From Sphingomonas sp. OK281 (GTDB lineage: Bacteria > Pseudomonadota > Alphaproteobacteria > Sphingomonadales > Sphingomonadaceae), in contig NZ_FOVZ01000004.1 in assembly GCF_900115295.1 (NCBI RefSeq), positions 1 through 64,000 of the forward strand: a stretch of 64,000 bases of DNA, written 5' to 3'. Below, in pieces: positions 55,369-62,351 of this stretch (position 1 is its first letter; each line of letters starts with the position of its first letter). The notes beneath the pieces were generated by a model. It saw only the letters and a list, made by a program, of their open reading frames with translations. It was not told the DNA's origin and ran no database searches. The translations under genes were made by a program, and so were the position numbers.

Positions 55369-55506
55369 TTAGCGAAGGACCAGGAAACCAAAGATCACGA
55401 TGACCAGCACCAGCGATATCGCCAGTATGTAACGGGTCATGTGAGGGGTGGATCCCGCCCTCGCGTCGTCGGTCTCGATATGGATCGGTTCGTTAGGATC
55501 AGCCAT
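55369..55506 (-). CDS. Small single-helix membrane protein between phyR and ecfG
   Basis: A 45-residue protein with an acidic N-terminal half (MADPNEPIHIETDD) and one C-terminal helix (ILAISLVLVIVIFGFLVL) ending in Arg. I do not recognise the family. Its place between phyR and ecfG on the same strand suggests a link to the stress response or co-transcription with either gene. Codons upstream to 55566 are open, but the ATG at 55506 gives the most natural protein. An 8-bp inverted repeat (55534-55541 with 55557-55564) lies just upstream. Confidence 0.65.
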   Translation of the reverse strand: MADPNEPIHIETDDARAGSTPHMTRYILAISLVLVIVIFGFLVLR

Positions 55507-55578
55507 GACCCATAAACCCGCGAGAACCGTTTTGGGTCCGTAACCGTTTATCGAAAACGGACCCATTTCGGTGCCTCG

Positions 55579-56382
55579 TTATGCGGTGGGAACGGTCGCT
55601 TGATCGAAGAACAATGCCTGGCTGATCGCAGCCTTCACGGTCGAACGCTGGAACGGCTTGGTGATCAGGAACGTGGGCTCGGGACGCTCGCCGGTGAGCA
55701 GACGCTCCGGGAATGCGGTGATGAAGATCACCGGGACTTCGAACTCGGCGAGGATGTCCTTGACCGCGTCGATACCCGAGCTGTCGTCGGCCAACTGGAT
55801 GTCCGCCAGGACGAGGCCGGGCCGCGTCTCCATCGCCAGTGCGACCGCTTCGTCACGGGTGACCGCGACGCCCGTGACGTCATGACCGAGATCGCGAACG
55901 ATCGTCTCGATGTCCATCGCGATGATCGGCTCGTCCTCGATGATCAACACCTTGGCGCGAGTCTGGTTCTCGATTTCCGACAAGGCCTCGGCGACGAGAT
56001 CGTCCACCTCGCTTGCGTCGACTTCGATCAGGTACGCCGCATCTTCGGGCGTGAACCCTTCCATTGCGGTCAGCAGCAACGCCTGGCGCGACAGAGGCGT
56101 CATGCGAGCGAGACGCGCGCGTGCCACGGCTTCATGCCCTTCGGCTTCGCCAAAACTCTCGTCGCCGACTTCGTCGAAATTGGCCGAATTCCAGATCGCC
56201 TGGAACATGCGATACAGGCCGAGACGCGGATCAACGTCGCGGGGAAACTCTTCCGGCGCAGCAACGATCGCCTCGAGCGTGGCACGAACGTACTTGTCGC
56301 CATGCATCTGGCTGCCGGTCAAAGCCCGGCCATAGCGCCGCAGGAAAGGAAGGTGCGGTGCGAGTTGCTGTCCTAAAGACAT
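55579..56382 (-). CDS. phyR: Anti-anti-sigma response regulator PhyR
   Basis: Key switch of the general stress response, 267 residues. The N-terminal sigma-like domain (about 1-135) mimics EcfG, and the C-terminal receiver domain holds phospho-Asp194 in LVLADIQL. The FAT GUY-type segment VIFITAFPERL (about 218-228) and the conserved Lys in LITKPFQ follow. On phosphorylation it binds NepR and frees EcfG. It is divergent from nepR-phyP, with 291 bp between. Confidence 0.96.
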   Translation of the reverse strand: MSLGQQLAPHLPFLRRYGRALTGSQMHGDKYVRATLEAIVAAPEEFPRDVDPRLGLYRMFQAIWNSANFDEVGDESFGEAEGHEAVARARLARMTPLSRQALLLTAMEGFTPEDAAYLIEVDASEVDDLVAEALSEIENQTRAKVLIIEDEPIIAMDIETIVRDLGHDVTGVAVTRDEAVALAMETRPGLVLADIQLADDSSGIDAVKDILAEFEVPVIFITAFPERLLTGERPEPTFLITKPFQRSTVKAAISQALFFDQATVPTA

Positions 56383-56547
56383 GGGTAACGAATACTCCCT
56401 GATCCTATGCGGCCCCTCATGTGTCGGGCGGCTCGCGTCATTGCAATGGCGTCGGTCGAAAATGCTGCCAATCCGTTCGTTTCATGCCCATCCGCGCCGG
56501 ACGTGCGGAACGGATAACGTAACGATGCGGATTTTTCAGTCGAACGT

Positions 56548-56572
56548 GGAACTATCGAGATGCTATTTGGTT
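56548..56572 (+). promoter_or_regulatory. Probable EcfG-type promoter of nepR-phyP
   Basis: GGAAC at 56548-56552, 16 bases, then GGTT at 56569-56572, differing from the CGTT consensus at one base. It would start a leader about 95 bases before nepR and make nepR part of its own regulon. Confidence 0.5.
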
Positions 56573-56673
56573 TCATGCTCATCTTTCGCGAGCGTCGAGC
56601 CGGATACCCGAGGGTTCGGCCGTCCTCATCGTCACTTGATTGGTTTGCGTCGTGTAGCGCGCAGGGGGAAGTT

Positions 56674-56838
56674 TTGAGTTTGGGCCACGATACGGAGAAG
56701 ACAGTGCCTGCCACGAAGCCCGCCAAGATCCAGAACAGGGATCAGCAGATGGGCTCGGCGCTGCGCTCGGTGTATCAGAAGACCGTCGATGAGGTTGTTC
56801 CCGACGATCTGCTCGATCTTCTTGGCAAGCTAGACTGA
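56674..56838 (+). CDS. nepR: Anti-sigma factor NepR
   Basis: Anti-sigma factor that holds EcfG inactive until PhyR-phosphate takes it away. The two-helix core is MGSALRSVYQKT and VPDDLLDLLGKLD, at the C-terminus, with a disordered N-terminal tail. The TTG at 56674 (54 residues) follows a GGGGGAA site. A GTG at 56704 with GGAG ahead (44 residues) is the alternative. It ends 11 bases before phyP, so the two form an operon. Confidence 0.9.
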   Translation: MSLGHDTEKTVPATKPAKIQNRDQQMGSALRSVYQKTVDEVVPDDLLDLLGKLD

Positions 56839-56849
56839 CGACGGGCCGG

Positions 56850-58475
56850 ATGGCTTCGTCATCCGATCCAATCCCAACCCCGATCCACACATTGCAGGCG
56901 AACATCGTGGCCGAACGCCGTTTCATCTCGGCGATGGGCCGCCTGCCAACCGGCGCCAAACTGTTCCTCATCCTGAGTGCCGCGCTGTTGCCGCTGGCGC
57001 TTATCGCAGTTTTCGCGACGCTGCAGACCACGCGCCTTGCCGACGAGGAAGCTCGTGCTCGCCTGAGGGTTACGGCCAACGAAAGTGCGCGCGCGATCGC
57101 GATCGAACTCGTGGGCGACATGACGGCGTTGCGAGTTGCCGTGAACGCGCTCGGGACCGATCCGGCCGACGCGCCGAGCTGTGCTCGTGCGCAAGGCGTG
57201 TTCGCCCAGCAATCCTCGGCAGGAACGCGCTTCATCATTACGGACCGGACGGGCCACGTCCTGTGCGGCGTCCCGTTGCCGAACCCCGTGACGCTCCGAC
57301 AGGACGACATGCCGATCGCTGCGGCGATCGTTCCCGAAAACGGCTTGCTGCTGGCGATTTCGGGCCCTGGCGGCGACACGTCCGCCCGCGCCTATTTCCC
57401 GCGCCCGTTCCTGGAAAAGATCGGACGGCCCTCGACCCGCGCTTCGGCCTTCAGCAGTGCGATCGTGCTCGACGAGGATTCGCTGCACCTCGAAACGATC
57501 CCGGACGAACGGCCGCTCGATCGCATGGAGACGATGCGGACTGAACTCGGCGTGGCCGGACTTGCGCTCCGCACCAGCATTCGCAGTGCTCCCGTCACGT
57601 CGTCGCTCATCGTGGCGATGTTGCTCCCCCTGCTGATGTGGATCGCCGCAGCGAGCATCGCATGGTTCGTCGTCGATCGCCTGCTGATACGCCCCTTGCA
57701 GCGCCTGCGAAGCGCGGTTGCGGCGTTCACGCCGGGCGAAGAACTTGATTTCGGCACGGTGCATACGCTGCCAGCACAGGAGATTCGCGGACTTGGCGAG
57801 ACGTTCCAGGCGATCAGCCGGACCGTCGCCCTGCACGAAGCCGGCTTGGCCGAGGGATTGGTCCGCCAGACCAAGCTGACGCGCGAAGTGCATCACCGGG
57901 TCAAGAACAACCTCCAGGTCATCTCCAGCCTGATAAACTTCCATGCGCGCAGCGCGCCGAGCGCCGACGCAACCGCGGCCTATTCGTCGATCCAGCGCCG
58001 TGTCGATGCGCTGGCGGTCGTCCACCGTAATCATTTTGCCGAACTCGAGGAGAATCGCGGGCTCAATCTGCGGACGATGATCGGCGAGCTCTCTGCCAAC
58101 ATCCGCGCCACCGCCTCCGATCGCTCGCATGGGCTGGGCATCACGCTCGACGTCGATCCGTATCTCGTCAACCAGGACGTGGCGGTGGCAATCGCCTTCC
58201 TGGTCACGGAGACGATCGAACTGGCGATGAGCTGCGATCCGGTCGCGCAAATCCGTATCGTCGTGAAACCCGCCGACAAACTCGCTGACAAGCCCGATCG
58301 CGCGCTGCTCCGCGTCGTGTCGCGCGCGCTGGTGGAGAGCGATGCGTTTCGCGAGGCCGTGTTGCGCTACGGCCGGGTCATGGAGGGTCTATCGCGCCAG
58401 TTGCGGTCGCCGCTGCATCACGATCCGCTCGTCGGCGCCTATGAGATCGCCTTCGCGATTACCGGTCGCGACTGA
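56850..58475 (+). CDS. phyP: HisKA_2-type sensor kinase-like protein, PhyP-like
   Basis: A 541-residue membrane protein. Helix 1 is near residues 37-60, followed by a periplasmic sensor region (about 61-248) and helix 2 near 250-272. A HAMP-like linker and the phospho-acceptor box EVHHRVKNNLQVISSLINFH near residue 348 follow. The ATPase half looks degenerate: the N box reads AFLVTETIELAMS without the usual Asn, and no DxGxG is visible. This fits PhyP, known in Sphingomonas as a negative regulator that dephosphorylates PhyR. It is co-transcribed with nepR. Confidence 0.85.
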   Translation: MASSSDPIPTPIHTLQANIVAERRFISAMGRLPTGAKLFLILSAALLPLALIAVFATLQTTRLADEEARARLRVTANESARAIAIELVGDMTALRVAVNALGTDPADAPSCARAQGVFAQQSSAGTRFIITDRTGHVLCGVPLPNPVTLRQDDMPIAAAIVPENGLLLAISGPGGDTSARAYFPRPFLEKIGRPSTRASAFSSAIVLDEDSLHLETIPDERPLDRMETMRTELGVAGLALRTSIRSAPVTSSLIVAMLLPLLMWIAAASIAWFVVDRLLIRPLQRLRSAVAAFTPGEELDFGTVHTLPAQEIRGLGETFQAISRTVALHEAGLAEGLVRQTKLTREVHHRVKNNLQVISSLINFHARSAPSADATAAYSSIQRRVDALAVVHRNHFAELEENRGLNLRTMIGELSANIRATASDRSHGLGITLDVDPYLVNQDVAVAIAFLVTETIELAMSCDPVAQIRIVVKPADKLADKPDRALLRVVSRALVESDAFREAVLRYGRVMEGLSRQLRSPLHHDPLVGAYEIAFAITGRD

Positions 58476-58542
58476 GCCCGCCGTAGACCGGCGGGGATCC
58501 GGACACAAAGCGACATTCAAAACGAGAATCTTCGAAAACTTG

Positions 58543-58567
58543 GGAACCGACCTTGTGCAGTGCCGTT
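58543..58567 (+). promoter_or_regulatory. Perfect EcfG-type promoter of a small RNA
   Basis: GGAAC (58543-58547), 16 bases, CGTT (58564-58567). No open reading frame with a ribosome site follows before the terminator at 58621-58670. Confidence 0.8.
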
Positions 58568-58573
58568 CTACAC

Positions 58574-58670
58574 TTCGGATAGCGACTTTATGCCCCCCCG
58601 CTCTCGCTATCCAGAACACAGGCCCGGTAGCATCACCCTCCCCCCCGGTGATGCTGCCGGGCCTTTATTG
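58574..58670 (+). ncRNA. Candidate general-stress small RNA with C-rich loops (GsrN-like)
   Basis: About 97 nt from the predicted start to the T-tract. Hairpin 1 pairs 58577-58585 with 58604-58612 (9 bp) around an 18-nt loop holding seven consecutive C (58593-58599). Hairpin 2 pairs 58621-58637 with 58647-58663 (17 bp, one G-U) around CTCCCCCCC and is followed by TTTATTGTTT, a good intrinsic terminator. A perfect EcfG promoter precedes it, and the general stress operon is just upstream. The layout resembles GsrN, the sigma-T-dependent C-rich-loop RNA of Caulobacter; C-rich loops typically pair with Shine-Dalgarno sequences. Exact ends are inferred. Confidence 0.8.
58621..58670 (+). terminator. 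Intrinsic terminator ending the small RNA
   Basis: A 17-bp stem GGCCCGGTAGCATCACC with its complement, loop of nine bases, then TTTATTG. Confidence 0.9.
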
Positions 58671-58726
58671 TTTCGGCAGTTCAGCGATCAATCCCGCCAA
58701 ATAGTAACCGGTCTGGTTTCGCGATC

Positions 58727-58751
58727 GGAACGAATGCGGTGCCCGAACATT
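58727..58751 (+). promoter_or_regulatory. Possible EcfG-type promoter of the entericidin gene
   Basis: GGAAC (58727-58731), 16 bases, CATT (58748-58751), one mismatch to CGTT. It lies 42 bases before the entericidin ATG. Confidence 0.45.
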
Positions 58752-58792
58752 TCACCTCCGGTGGCATTCAAGCCCTTCTTGGAGGAAGTATT

Positions 58793-58927
58793 ATGCGTAA
58801 GTTGGTTGGACTGGCGATTGTTGCCGGCGCGTTGATGGTGTCGGCATGCAACACGGTCGAAGGCGCAGGCAAGGACGTGGCATCGGCAGGCAAGACCGTC
58901 GCAAAGACCGCGGACAACGCCAAGTAA
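58793..58927 (+). CDS. Entericidin A/B-family lipoprotein
   Basis: A 44-residue lipoprotein precursor. The signal peptide MRKLVGLAIVAGALMVSAC ends in a lipobox (VSAC) with lipidation Cys19. The mature peptide NTVEGAGKDVASAGKTVAKTADNAK is a short amphipathic helix, as in entericidins. The E. coli pair acts as stationary-phase toxin/antidote, but in alphaproteobacteria single copies are common stress-induced membrane lipoproteins. GGAGGA is 7 nt ahead of the ATG. A near-consensus EcfG promoter lies upstream. Confidence 0.9.
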   Translation: MRKLVGLAIVAGALMVSACNTVEGAGKDVASAGKTVAKTADNAK

Positions 58928-58948
58928 GCCTTTGCGCTTATGGGAACG

Positions 58949-58984
58949 AAACGGGGCCCGGTGCATATGCACCGGGCCCCGTTT
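58949..58984. terminator. Bidirectional terminator between entericidin and tatC
   Basis: A perfect 36-base palindrome, AAACGGGGCCCGGTGCAT and its complement. It gives a T-tract on each strand and serves the convergent entericidin and tat transcripts. Confidence 0.9.
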
Positions 58985-59012
58985 TCGTATCAGCGGTGTC
59001 GCGCGGTCAGCG

Positions 59013-59789
59013 TTAGACGATATCGGTAGCCTCGCCCTCGACCGCCTTGGCCTTCGCCCGGCTGCGTTCGGTGAACCAGATGCCGATCAGCGCGAGTTCG
59101 TACAGGATCACGAGCGGGATCGCGAGCAGCAGTTGCGACCCGATGTCCGGCGGCGTCAGTACCGCGGCGATCGCGAACGCTGCAACGATCGCATAGCGCC
59201 TTGCCCCGATCAGTTGCTTGCGCGTGACAATCCCTGCCCGCTCCAGCAGCATCAGCAGGACCGGCAGCAGGAACGAGATGCCGAAGCCGAACAGGAACTG
59301 CATCGTGAACGAGAGGTAGTTGCCGATCGCCGGCAGCGCTTCGCGATGGATACCACCGACCATCCCGTCGAACCCGAGCAGGAAGTGCAGCGCCATCGGG
59401 ATCGCGACGTAATAGGCCATCGCCGCGCCCGTCAGGAACAGGACCGGCGTGGCGAGGATGAACGGCAACAGCGCGCCGCGTTCCTTCTTGTACAGGCCTG
59501 GCGCGACGAACTGCCACACCTGGTTCGCGATCACCGGGAACGACAGCATCATCGCGGCGAAGAACGCTACCTTGATCTGGACGAAGAACGCCTCGAAGAT
59601 CTCGGTGTAGATGACCTTGTTCTGACCGGCCGCAAGCAGCGGGTGAACCAGGAAGCCGAAGATATTCTCGGCGAAATACATCGCCACCGCGAACGTCACG
59701 ACCAGCGCGGCGATGCAATAGAGCAGCCGCCGCCGCAGCTCGATCAGATGGTCGAGCAACGGTGCCCGGCTTTCGTCGATCTCGCTCAT
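59013..59789 (-). CDS. tatC: Sec-independent translocase subunit TatC
   Basis: Twin-arginine signal receptor and core translocase subunit, 258 residues with six membrane helices. The N-terminal PLLDHLIELRRRLLYCI and the loop FPVIANQVWQFVAPGLYKKER are characteristic; the latter carries the conserved FxxPGL-like segment. It is last in tatA-tatB-tatC. The C-terminus is charged and cytoplasmic. The start is 73 bases after tatB. Confidence 0.96.
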   Translation of the reverse strand: MSEIDESRAPLLDHLIELRRRLLYCIAALVVTFAVAMYFAENIFGFLVHPLLAAGQNKVIYTEIFEAFFVQIKVAFFAAMMLSFPVIANQVWQFVAPGLYKKERGALLPFILATPVLFLTGAAMAYYVAIPMALHFLLGFDGMVGGIHREALPAIGNYLSFTMQFLFGFGISFLLPVLLMLLERAGIVTRKQLIGARRYAIVAAFAIAAVLTPPDIGSQLLLAIPLVILYELALIGIWFTERSRAKAKAVEGEATDIV

Positions 59790-59862
59790 GTCTGGCTTTC
59801 GGCGTTATGAAGAATAGTCACGGCCGCTGCGCTCATGCCCGTTTCGCTCATGCCCGTTTCGC

Positions 59863-60384
59863 TCACGAGGGCGCCACGTCGGACTTACCGGACTTGTCGT
59901 CAGGATGGGGCACCGTCGGAGCCGGCGTATCCAGCGGCCCGTCGAACAGGTCCGGACCGCGATCCGCAATCGGAGCGTGCTCCTGCTCGGACGGTACGGG
60001 CGAAGCATGCGCCGGAGCGGCAGCCACGACCGGCTTCTCGACCATCACCGGCTCGTCGGTATGATCGACGGACCGATAATCGCGGCGGTGCTCCTCCGTT
60101 TCCGGGGAATGCACGACCTGCGCGGTATCGGCCGACGTCGCGTCCGTATGCGGGTGCTCGCGCATGATGCGCTCGTTTTCCGACGCCCAGCGCTTTTCCA
60201 TCTCTTCGAGTTCGGCCTCGCGGACCATCGAATCGAAGCCCGAGCGGAACTGCCGCGCGACGCCGCGCGCCTTGCCGACCCAATAGCCGACCACGCGCAT
60301 CGCCTTGGGCAGATCCTTCGGACCGATCACGACGAGCGCGACGAAGGCCACGAGCAGAAACTCGGAGGGCGCGATATCGAACAT
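59863..60384 (-). CDS. tatB: Twin-arginine translocase subunit TatB
   Basis: A 173-residue TatB. The N-terminal helix MFDIAPSEFLLVAFVALVVIGPKDLP has the conserved Glu8 and Gly-Pro hinge. An amphipathic helix (KAMRVVGYWVGKARGVARQFRSGF) and a long disordered acidic/Pro-rich tail follow. It starts 38 bases after tatA. Downstream, the sequence CGCTCATGCCCGTTT is present as a short tandem duplication (about 59831-59865) before tatC. Confidence 0.94.
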   Translation of the reverse strand: MFDIAPSEFLLVAFVALVVIGPKDLPKAMRVVGYWVGKARGVARQFRSGFDSMVREAELEEMEKRWASENERIMREHPHTDATSADTAQVVHSPETEEHRRDYRSVDHTDEPVMVEKPVVAAAPAHASPVPSEQEHAPIADRGPDLFDGPLDTPAPTVPHPDDKSGKSDVAPS

Positions 60385-60422
60385 TCAGCCGCGCCTATCT
60401 AGGGTCTTCAACTCTGCCGGCT

Positions 60423-60668
60423 TCAGGCAGGACGGTCGTCGCGGACGCGATTGCCATCGCGATCGAACGCGGGATCGGCAGTCTTCTGCGCTTCGATCCG
60501 GGCCGATGGCTTGGCCGGCGTCTCGTCGTCGTTCTCGGACATGCCCTTCTTGAAGTTCTTCACGCCCTTGGCGACGTCGCCCATCAGGTTCGAGAATCGG
60601 CCACCGCCGAGAAGGAGGATCGCGACGACCGCGAGAACGAGCAAGTGAATCGGGCTAAAACCGCCCAT
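60423..60668 (-). CDS. tatA: Twin-arginine translocase subunit TatA
   Basis: Pore-forming TatA of 81 residues. One helix SPIHLLVLAVVAILLLGGGRFSN carries the hinge, with Gly replacing the usual Pro-containing FGxxK as GGGRFSNLMGDVAKGVKNFKK. The amphipathic helix and acidic tail (SENDDETP) are typical. It starts 35 bases after the scpB stop; scpA-scpB-tatABC probably form one operon. Confidence 0.94.
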   Translation of the reverse strand: MGGFSPIHLLVLAVVAILLLGGGRFSNLMGDVAKGVKNFKKGMSENDDETPAKPSARIEAQKTADPAFDRDGNRVRDDRPA

Positions 60669-60703
60669 GGCAATTCTCCTGGAAACTGAACCCTATCTAA
60701 GCC

Positions 60704-61318
60704 TCATCCTGCCGCTTTGCCAGCGATCTCACCATCCTCGACGCCGTCGCCCTCACGATCGTCGCCATCTTCGAGGCGATCGAAGGCCAGATCGACCGGA
60801 TCGAGAAGGCCAGCAGCGCGCAGATCGTCGATTCCGGGCAGGTCGCGGCGGCTCTGGAGGCCGAAATGGACGAGGAAGGCAGGGGTCGTCGCGAACATCA
60901 GCGGGCGTCCCGGCACTTCGCGCCGCCCGGCCGGCTTCACCCAGCCCGCTTCCATCAGGACGTCGAGCGTCCCCTTCGAGATCTGCACCCCGCGAATCGC
61001 CTCGATTTCCGCGCGGGTCACGGGCTCGTGGTAAGCGATGATCGCCAGCGTCTCGATCCCGGCGCGGCTGAGCTTGCGCGGTTCCTCGCGGTCGCGGCGG
61101 AGCATGTGCGCCATGTCCGGTGCGGTCTGGAACTGCCAGCGCTCGCCGCGTCGGACGATGGCGATGCCGCGACCGGCATAGTCGGCCGTTAGCTGATCGA
61201 GCGCGGCGCGGACGTCGCCGCTGCCGACATGCGCGCGAATCGCGTCGAGCGTCAGCGGAGTCTCGGCCGCGAACAGCACCGCCTCGACGGCGCGGGTGAA
61301 ATCGTCGGGCGGGGTCAC
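60704..61318 (-). CDS. scpB: Segregation and condensation protein B
   Basis: Winged-helix partner of ScpA in the SMC condensin complex, 204 residues. FTRAVEAVLFAAETPLTLD and KLSRAGIETLAIIAYHEPVTRAEIEAIRG are the family's core. The GTG start at 61318 overlaps the scpA stop as GTGA; longer frames run through scpA out of phase and are rejected. The C-terminal 30 residues are acidic (EDGDDREGDGVEDGE). Confidence 0.94.
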   Translation of the reverse strand: MTPPDDFTRAVEAVLFAAETPLTLDAIRAHVGSGDVRAALDQLTADYAGRGIAIVRRGERWQFQTAPDMAHMLRRDREEPRKLSRAGIETLAIIAYHEPVTRAEIEAIRGVQISKGTLDVLMEAGWVKPAGRREVPGRPLMFATTPAFLVHFGLQSRRDLPGIDDLRAAGLLDPVDLAFDRLEDGDDREGDGVEDGEIAGKAAG

Positions 61319-62037
61319 GCGCGGGCTCTCAGATACAGCGGCGCGAAGGGCGACGCCTGGCGCAGTTCGATCTTCCCCTGCCGCGCGAGTTCGAGTGCCG
61401 CGACGAAGCTCGACGCGAGCGCCGATCTCCGCAACCGCTCGCCCGCCTCCGGGAGGAAGCTTTCGATCACGCTCCAGTCGATCCGCTCGCCGACCAGCAT
61501 CGACACGCGCTCCAGCGCCGTCTCCAGCGTCATCACCTCGCGATCGGCGACGACGTGCATCACCGGCCGCGTCCGCGCGGAAATGCGGCCGTACGCGGCG
61601 ATCACGTCGAAGATCTCGGCCTGCCATGCGGCCTTGCGCACCGTCCGCAGCCCCTCAGGTGCGCCGCGCAGGAACACGTCGCGCCCGGTCCGGTCCCGCG
61701 CCATCAGCCGCGCACCGGCCTCGCGCATCGCACTCAGGCGTTCGAGCCTCAGTTGGAGCCGCAGCGCGAGTTCCTCGGGATCGGGCTCGGCGAGAGGGTC
61801 GCGCGGCAGGAGCAATGCCGACTTCAGATAGGCGAGCCATGCCGCCATCACGAGATAGTCCGCGGCGAGTTCGAGCTTCAACGCACGGGCGGAGTCGACG
61901 TACGCCAGATACTGCTCGACCAGTGCGAGGATCGAGATCTTGCGCAGATCGACCTTCTGCCCCCGCGCGAGCGAGAGCAGCAGATCGAGCGGCCCCTCCC
62001 ATCCGTCGAGATCCAGGGTCAGTTGCACGTCGTCCAT
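61315..62037 (-). CDS. scpA: Segregation and condensation protein A
   Basis: Kleisin subunit of the SMC-ScpAB condensin, 240 residues. The N-terminal SMC-neck-binding region is WEGPLDLLLSLARGQKVDL, followed by YLVMAAWLAYLKSALLLPR. The C-terminal winged helix (about 190-240) binds the SMC head. The promoter must lie in the 106 bp shared with the divergent ParD-like gene. In related genomes scpA usually follows nagZ; here two plus-strand genes separate them. Confidence 0.94.
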   Translation of the reverse strand: MDDVQLTLDLDGWEGPLDLLLSLARGQKVDLRKISILALVEQYLAYVDSARALKLELAADYLVMAAWLAYLKSALLLPRDPLAEPDPEELALRLQLRLERLSAMREAGARLMARDRTGRDVFLRGAPEGLRTVRKAAWQAEIFDVIAAYGRISARTRPVMHVVADREVMTLETALERVSMLVGERIDWSVIESFLPEAGERLRRSALASSFVAALELARQGKIELRQASPFAPLYLRARA

Positions 62038-62094
62038 CGCCGGACGCTACAGCGCGCGCTGCCGGGCATCCACCCTCCACGTTTGACGACGGAC

Positions 62095-62120
62095 CATATG
62101 AACCATATACGTTTCATATG
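62095..62120. promoter_or_regulatory. Candidate operator of the ParD-like gene
   Basis: CATATGAA (62095-62102) and TTCATATG (62113-62120) form a perfect 8-bp inverted repeat with a 10-bp spacer that itself contains CCATATAC. It lies 24 bases before the ParD-like ATG and next to the scpA promoter region, a typical place for a ribbon-helix-helix repressor site. Confidence 0.6.
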
Positions 62121-62143
62121 ACGAAGGTGAATGCGAAGCTTGC

Positions 62144-62350
62144 ATGGGTATCGTGAAGATCGACGACGCGCTGCACGAGGATGCGCGGCGGGCGAGCCAG
62201 GTGCTGTGCCGGTCGATCAATGCGCAGGCGGAGTTCTGGATGAAGATCGGCATGCTCGCCGAGGCCAACCCGACGCTGTCGTTCAACGATATCGTCACCG
62301 CGCAACTCGCCGCCGCGTCGGTGCGCGTTGCCGACAAAACGGCAGCCTGA
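62144..62350 (+). CDS. ParD-like ribbon-helix-helix protein
   Basis: A 68-residue protein that I match to the PF11903 ParD-like antitoxin family by the segments MGIVKIDDALHEDARRAS, RSINAQAEFWMKIGMLAEAN and PTLSFNDIV. The N-terminal strand VKI is the expected DNA-contacting beta-strand of a ribbon-helix-helix dimer. No ParE-type toxin follows. Instead the ATG of map comes 1 base after the stop. It may regulate its own promoter through the inverted repeat at 62095-62120. A true toxin-antitoxin role is unproven. Confidence 0.85.
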   Translation: MGIVKIDDALHEDARRASQVLCRSINAQAEFWMKIGMLAEANPTLSFNDIVTAQLAAASVRVADKTAA

Positions 62351-62351
62351 G

